Source of the DNA: Lentisphaerae bacterium RIFOXYA12_64_32
Lineage (GTDB): Bacteria > Verrucomicrobiota > Lentisphaeria > Oligosphaerales > YB12-FULL-65-16
Direction of reading: 5' to 3'
Length of the DNA stretch: 64,000 nucleotides
Assembly: GCA_001803235.1 (NCBI GenBank)
Contig: MHBL01000148.1
Span: 1-64,000, forward strand
Below the pieces are notes generated by a model, which made no database searches, was not told the origin of the DNA, and saw only the letters and a list, made by a program, of their open reading frames with translations. Below, in pieces: positions 59,624 to 64,000 of this stretch. Positions within the stretch are counted from its first letter, which is position 1. Each line of letters starts with the position of its first letter. The position numbers and the translations under genes are program-made.

Positions 59624-62179
59624 ATGAAGAACATGCCGTCAGTGTTTGCCGTCGCGGTAGCGGTCGTGTCGATGGCGCCCGTTCTCAGCGGTGCGCCGCT
59701 GAGGGTCGACCAGGAACCGGACGGCCCGGTGCTGGTCAGCGACCAGATCGAGGTCCGGCTCGCGGCGCAGCGCGGGTATGCCATTGCGTCAGTGCGACCG
59801 TTGCCGGGCGACCGTGTCCTGACGTTTGCCGAGGCGGGGCTGGTGCTCGAGGAAGACGCGGAGCGCGACACGTGGACCAAGGCGTACTTTGGCGCGCCGA
59901 CGCGCCACGTCGAGTCCAAGGCAACGGCCAGCCTGAAGTCCGTGCAGGAAGGCGCGGAGAAACTCACGGTCGTGACCGAGTGGGAGTGTCCGGCCGGCAC
60001 GGTGCAGCGCGAGTTGACGCTGTACGCCGACGCGCCGGTACTGGACGTGGTTTACACCATCCAGGCGACGCGGCGCCTGGCGCAGGCGTGCTGCCAGTTG
60101 CGGGCACGTGATGCGCAGCTCTACGGCAAGGCCGAGTTCGTCCCGACGGGCGACCGGCCGGTGGCGCGCATGCCCGAGGAGGCGGTCTACACACCAGCTC
60201 CTGGTTGGGCGTACATCTCGGACGGCGCGGTCGGGTTCGGCCTGGCGGCCGAGGGAGATGGCGCGATCTCGCGCCTGCTGTACCCACCCAGCAGTGCAGG
60301 CGCGGTCGAAGTGGCGATGTGGACCCCGTCGCTGCGCTGGCGCGGGACGACGCCCGGCACCGTGACACTGAAGGCGCGACTGCTGCTGGGCGCCGCCCCA
60401 GAGTCGGCCCGGAACGCGGTGGCCGGCATGCTGCCGCCGATGCAGGTCCTGGACCTGGACGTGACACGGCGCATCAGTGAGCCGGGCGCGCCCGGCGCCG
60501 CGACGGCGCGGTTGACGAACAACACCGCCACGGCGCAGTCCGTCCGGCTGCAACCGCGCCTGGTCTTTGCGGACGGCAAGAGTCGCGATCTGCCGGAGCA
60601 GGCACTGGAGTTGCCGCCGCGCGCCGAGACCGCAGCGGCGTTGTCGTGGGACAACAGCGACGTGCAGTACGGCTGCGAACTGAATTTGAGCGTCGTGGAC
60701 AGCGCGGGCAAGGAACTCGGCCGGACGCGCGACTGGTTCGCGGTCAGCGACCGCGCACGCCTCATCGGACCGGTGTCCATCTTCAATCCGGGCTGGATGA
60801 AGGACGCGTGGATGACGCCGCGGCAGGTCGGCAAACTGAAGGAGACGTACTTCGGCGTGCTCGAGTACTACTGCTGGGCGCCGGACCAGGTACTCGACCT
60901 GACGCCGGACACCGAGGAGTGGTCGCCGCACACCGAGTCGCAGGCCGCGTACGCGACACGCCTGACGCGCACCTTCCTCCAGGACGTGGTCCGGCAGGCG
61001 CACGAGTCCGGCCTGTACGTGCTGGCCATGGACACCGGTATGCTCAGCCTGGACGGGGCGCTGCGGCGTCCGGAGCTGGCCAAGTACACCGCGGACGGGC
61101 AGATGTACCTCTACAACGGGGCGATCCACGACGGCAAGCGCTACAACGCCGTCTGCGGCAACGTCTTCAGCAACGACGTGATCCGGGCCTGGGCCGAGGA
61201 AATGGCGGCGTCGGTTGACCTGTTCGGCTGGGACGGTGTGCGCTTCGACTGGAACTTCCTTCCCGCTGCGCCGCAGGATCCGCTGCAGGTGCAGGAGGCA
61301 GCAGCCGGCGGCGCGGCCTTGGAACTGCCGTGGTACGACATCCAGGGCCGCAAGTCCACCGACCTGTTCCCGAACCCCGACGCGGCGGCAGCCGAGTTCT
61401 GCCGCGTCTGGCGCGAGACGGTGACGGCGCGGCACCCGCGGTTCAGTTTCAACATCAACTACTCGGTCAACCACGGGTTGTTCAAGGATTACCCGGCCTA
61501 CTCGGAGGTTAACTGCCGCGACGCCGGCATTCTGATGGAGAGCCTGCTGGGCACTGCGACACAGTTCCCGACCTGGCAGGCGTGGGCCGAGGTGCTGACC
61601 GAGAGCTTGCGCACGGTACGACCGTGCGGCAGTGTGCCGTTCGTCGGGTGGATGCGCGGCTACGCACCGGGCGGCATCACGCTGCGGGTCGAACAGTACG
61701 TGATGATGGCGTCGGGGTTCCGCTGGTATGGTTCGGCGCAGGCACGGCACTCAATCGACGACACGTGGAAGCGGTTCGCCTTCGCGCTGCGCTTTGCCGA
61801 GTACTTCTACGACCCGGGCTTCACGCCGCTCGGACCGAAGCAGAAGCGTGTGACGACGTCCGGCGACGCAGCGCGCGTGCTCTGGGCGCCGTTCGTCTTC
61901 GAGCGCACGCGCGAGGGCGAGCGGCAGACGCTCGTGCACCTGGTCAATCTCCCGGAACACGACGAAATCTTCATGCACCACGACCCGCCGCCGGCGCGCG
62001 CGATCCAGGTCGAACTCGAGCCGGAACCGGGCTGGCAGGCGAAGCGCGCCTGGGCGTTCCGGCCGGACCCGACCCCGACCGTGACCGAACTGCCGCTGAC
62101 CCGGACGGACGGGCGCGTCACTGTAACCGTGCCGGACCTGACCGAAATGACCAGCGTCGTGTTCGAGCAGGGGAAGTAG
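59624..62179 (+). CDS. Secreted glycoside-hydrolase-like protein (alpha-amylase/dextranase-like barrel)
   Basis: ATG is preceded by GGGAG at eight bases. The 851-residue protein has a signal peptide (1-24), an N-terminal beta-sandwich (about 25-385, DUF-like), a TIM barrel (about 390-720) with NPGWMKDAWMTPRQ, LAMDTGMLSLDGAL and MAASVDLFGWDGVRFDWNFL, and a C-terminal sandwich (VHLVNLPEHDEIF). The GWDGVRFDWN strand looks like the beta4 region of GH13/GH66-type enzymes, with D in RFDW a likely nucleophile. The substrate is unknown. It is flanked on both sides by paralogous LamG/GATase-like proteins. Confidence 0.65.
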   Translation: MKNMPSVFAVAVAVVSMAPVLSGAPLRVDQEPDGPVLVSDQIEVRLAAQRGYAIASVRPLPGDRVLTFAEAGLVLEEDAERDTWTKAYFGAPTRHVESKATASLKSVQEGAEKLTVVTEWECPAGTVQRELTLYADAPVLDVVYTIQATRRLAQACCQLRARDAQLYGKAEFVPTGDRPVARMPEEAVYTPAPGWAYISDGAVGFGLAAEGDGAISRLLYPPSSAGAVEVAMWTPSLRWRGTTPGTVTLKARLLLGAAPESARNAVAGMLPPMQVLDLDVTRRISEPGAPGAATARLTNNTATAQSVRLQPRLVFADGKSRDLPEQALELPPRAETAAALSWDNSDVQYGCELNLSVVDSAGKELGRTRDWFAVSDRARLIGPVSIFNPGWMKDAWMTPRQVGKLKETYFGVLEYYCWAPDQVLDLTPDTEEWSPHTESQAAYATRLTRTFLQDVVRQAHESGLYVLAMDTGMLSLDGALRRPELAKYTADGQMYLYNGAIHDGKRYNAVCGNVFSNDVIRAWAEEMAASVDLFGWDGVRFDWNFLPAAPQDPLQVQEAAAGGAALELPWYDIQGRKSTDLFPNPDAAAAEFCRVWRETVTARHPRFSFNINYSVNHGLFKDYPAYSEVNCRDAGILMESLLGTATQFPTWQAWAEVLTESLRTVRPCGSVPFVGWMRGYAPGGITLRVEQYVMMASGFRWYGSAQARHSIDDTWKRFAFALRFAEYFYDPGFTPLGPKQKRVTTSGDAARVLWAPFVFERTREGERQTLVHLVNLPEHDEIFMHHDPPPARAIQVELEPEPGWQAKRAWAFRPDPTPTVTELPLTRTDGRVTVTVPDLTEMTSVVFEQGK

Positions 62180-62560
62180 TCAGGGGGCAGTAATCAGTAA
62201 TCAGTGATCAGTGATCGGTCGTCAGTGATCGGGAGAAGCGATGTGCCCTGGAACGTCCGCGCCTGAGTCCCGCCTTCAGGCGGAAGCCGCAGCGACGCTT
62301 CAGCGAGCGGCCGAGGATCGGCTCGCTCAAGCTCGCCTGCCACTTCCGCCCGAAGGGCGTGTCGATTTAGTGCAGCCGCAGGCCTTCCAGAGTGGCGGGA
62401 GCGGTCGCAGACGCTGAGCCTGTCGAAGGGCTCGCTCCCGCATGCCGGACCGAGCCGGTCCGGCCACGTTGGGCGTGGTTGCGCATCTGAGGTGGTTAAG
62501 TCGACACGCCCTGAAGGCGGGACTCAGGCCAAGACACTGGAGTTTCGACTTGCGATAGGC
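62180..62560. repeat. Intergenic repeat cluster
   Basis: Contains tandem CAGTAATCAGTAATCAGTG (62191-62225), CCGCCTTCAGGCGGAAG, and a relic of family C (62392-62490: GTGGCGGGAGCGG ... CGGACCGAGCCGGTCCGGCC) into which a GAGCCTGTCGAAGGG segment is inserted. No gene in 62180-62638. Confidence 0.7.
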
Positions 62561-62638
62561 CTATGCGCTTGACTCAACCAGCCACGGCCTGGTCGCAGCA
62601 CTGGTCCCTGCTGTTCGAACGACAGGAGAAGGAAGACC

Positions 62639-63991
62639 ATGTTGAAGCAGACGTTGTCGATTCTCTGCCTGTTGCCGCTCCTGTGTCGCGGCGGCGCGGA
62701 CGCGCCGGCATTCGAGGCCCGGTTCCAGGGCGCGCCCGAGTCCGAGGGCTGGGAACTGAAGGCCGGGCCGGAACAGAGCACCTACGCGGCCAAGGATGGC
62801 GTGTTGCGCGTGACCTGCATGCAGAACCCGAACCAGGGCGGATTCATCCGCATTCCGGTTCCCGTGCTGCGGCGCGGCCAGTTCGAGTTCGACGCCCGGA
62901 TTGCGGCGGAGAACGGGGGCAACTGCCTGGGCGTGAGCCTGACCGTGGGGCTCTACAACCTGGACACGTGGTTCCACGACTACTGCCACGACTGGCGGCG
63001 GTATTTTCCGGAGCCCCCGAACCGTCGCATCACGGGGTTCAACGTCGAGCCGGTCGGGCACCGGCGCCTGGCCGCCGTCGAACGCGGGAAGTGGGCGCAC
63101 TACGTCATCCGGTTCGACCAGGACGCGGGCGTGGTGGAGTACTTCCGCAACGACTTGTCCGACCCGTGCGCAATCGACTTCGACGTGCCGGTGCTCGGCC
63201 GCGCCGAGTACCAGGGCGGCGAAGTGCGGATCGGGAACATGGGCCTCACCAAAGGCGCCGTGGTGCACGAACTCCGCAACCTGCGGTTGAGCGCATTGCC
63301 CGAGCAAACAGCCGGCGGCGCCCGGACCGAAGCGCTGCTGTTCCAGGGCATGGCCAGTGACCGTTACAATCTCGCCCCCATTCTGGAACAGGCCTGCGGC
63401 CGCAAGCCCAAGGTCTACAACCTCATTGCGGTCGGCGCCGCAACGCGGCCGACGAATCAGTTCATGGCGGACCGACTCCCCGGCATGGCCTCGGTCGACG
63501 CGGCGCGCCTGATCGTGCTGGCGGATTTCCCCGCCGGGCCGGACGAGGTGCTGCCGGTCGCGCAGCAGCGACGCTTGGTGCAGGCGGTCAGCGACGGAGC
63601 GCGGTTGGTGGTTCTGGGCGGGTTCTTCGCGTTCGGCAAGGGTGCGTACGCCAATGCACCCCTGGCCGCCGTGCTGCCGATTGAACTGGCCGGGTGCTGG
63701 GACGCGGTCGCACTGACGCCGCCGCTGCCGCTGCACGCGCCGGGCACCGCGCCGGGAGCCCCCCCTGCCCCGCTCGTGACCTGGCTGCACCAGGCGCAGC
63801 CGCGACCGAACGCGGAGGTGCTGCTTGAGGCCGGCAACCGGCCCGTCGCGTTCCGGCGCCAAATCGGCCGCGGCGATGTGCTGGCCGTCACCGCCATTCC
63901 CGCCGGCGCCCCGACCGCGGGCGCCGAACCGTTCGAGACGTCCGCGTTCTGGAAAGCGTGGTTGGCGACAAACATGACTCGGTCGCCCTGA
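62639..63991 (+). CDS. Secreted protein: laminin-G-like sandwich plus GATase-like domain (paralogue of 58193-59488)
   Basis: AGGAGAAGG precedes ATG. The 450-residue product has a signal peptide (1-19, C in LLCRGGADA could be a lipobox-like site but is not canonical). The N-terminal sandwich (about 22-215) has GGFIRIPVPVLRRGQFEFDA and EVRIGNMGLTKGAVVHELRN. The C-terminal GATase-like half has ALLFQGMASDRYNLAPILEQ and GARLVVLGGFFAFGKGAYAN. Length and order match the 58193 protein although identity is modest. The frame ends nine bases before the window edge. Confidence 0.6.
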   Translation: MLKQTLSILCLLPLLCRGGADAPAFEARFQGAPESEGWELKAGPEQSTYAAKDGVLRVTCMQNPNQGGFIRIPVPVLRRGQFEFDARIAAENGGNCLGVSLTVGLYNLDTWFHDYCHDWRRYFPEPPNRRITGFNVEPVGHRRLAAVERGKWAHYVIRFDQDAGVVEYFRNDLSDPCAIDFDVPVLGRAEYQGGEVRIGNMGLTKGAVVHELRNLRLSALPEQTAGGARTEALLFQGMASDRYNLAPILEQACGRKPKVYNLIAVGAATRPTNQFMADRLPGMASVDAARLIVLADFPAGPDEVLPVAQQRRLVQAVSDGARLVVLGGFFAFGKGAYANAPLAAVLPIELAGCWDAVALTPPLPLHAPGTAPGAPPAPLVTWLHQAQPRPNAEVLLEAGNRPVAFRRQIGRGDVLAVTAIPAGAPTAGAEPFETSAFWKAWLATNMTRSP

Positions 63992-64000
63992 CGGCGTGAC

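Overview
The window (about 65-70% G+C by eye) looks like a chromosomal piece of a free-living or gut PVC-superphylum bacterium, most likely Lentisphaerota/Kiritimatiellota-like. The pointers are two pseudopilin-like proteins with a FTLIELLVV leader and a C-terminal DGHV motif, a DUF6785-type polytopic membrane protein, large secreted glycosidase-like proteins with LamG or GATase-like modules, LacI, AraC and GntR-LacI hybrid regulators, UroD/MtaA-like proteins and a secreted-polysaccharide life style. The phylum call is an inference; no rRNA is present.

Layout. 1-13.2 kb: the edge of a probable Ser/Thr kinase, then minus-strand carbohydrate genes (DUF6785 transporter-like, Gfo/Idh/MocA oxidoreductase, 1389-aa LamG protein, ThuA-like protein, pseudopilin), with LacI and AraC regulators. 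13.9-16.2 kb: GH127 arabinofuranosidase and the broken 5' end of a GH130 gene. 16.2-24 kb: a graveyard and island zone with three ATPase/PD-(D/E)XK-type genes, ATPase, nucleotidyltransferase and WD40 remnants, an IS91-like remnant and a truncated gene. 24.1-33.4 kb: a UroD-like pseudogene, a second pseudopilin, a secreted esterase, a 1329-aa secreted protein and a LacI regulator. 33.7-34.8 kb: a second IS91-like remnant. 35.1-40.3 kb: a partner-switching pair (SpoIIE-type phosphatase/kinase and STAS protein) surrounding adhE. 40.6-47.3 kb: phosphodiesterase-like protein, ROK kinase, HigBA, 5'-3' exonuclease, AraC regulator and an intact UroD-like gene. 47.5-55.6 kb: FAD oxidoreductase, then housekeeping genes (NMP kinase-like, double NDK, zinc ribbon, KdsD/GutQ, ruvC) and initiator tRNA. 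56.8-64 kb: a GntR-LacI regulator followed by three secreted proteins in one direction.

The most unusual content is not a gene but the density of structured intergenic elements. At least six families (called A, B, C/D, E, F and G here) occupy most gaps. Family C has terminal inverted repeats and 8-bp flanking direct repeats in three copies, so it behaves like a MITE. Family B sits 11-37 bp behind a stop codon in six of seven copies. Family G keeps its hairpins by paired base changes. One E copy coincides with the loss of the 5' end of a UroD-like gene, and one A-type element contains a complete B element inside it. No transposase with matching ends is visible in the window.
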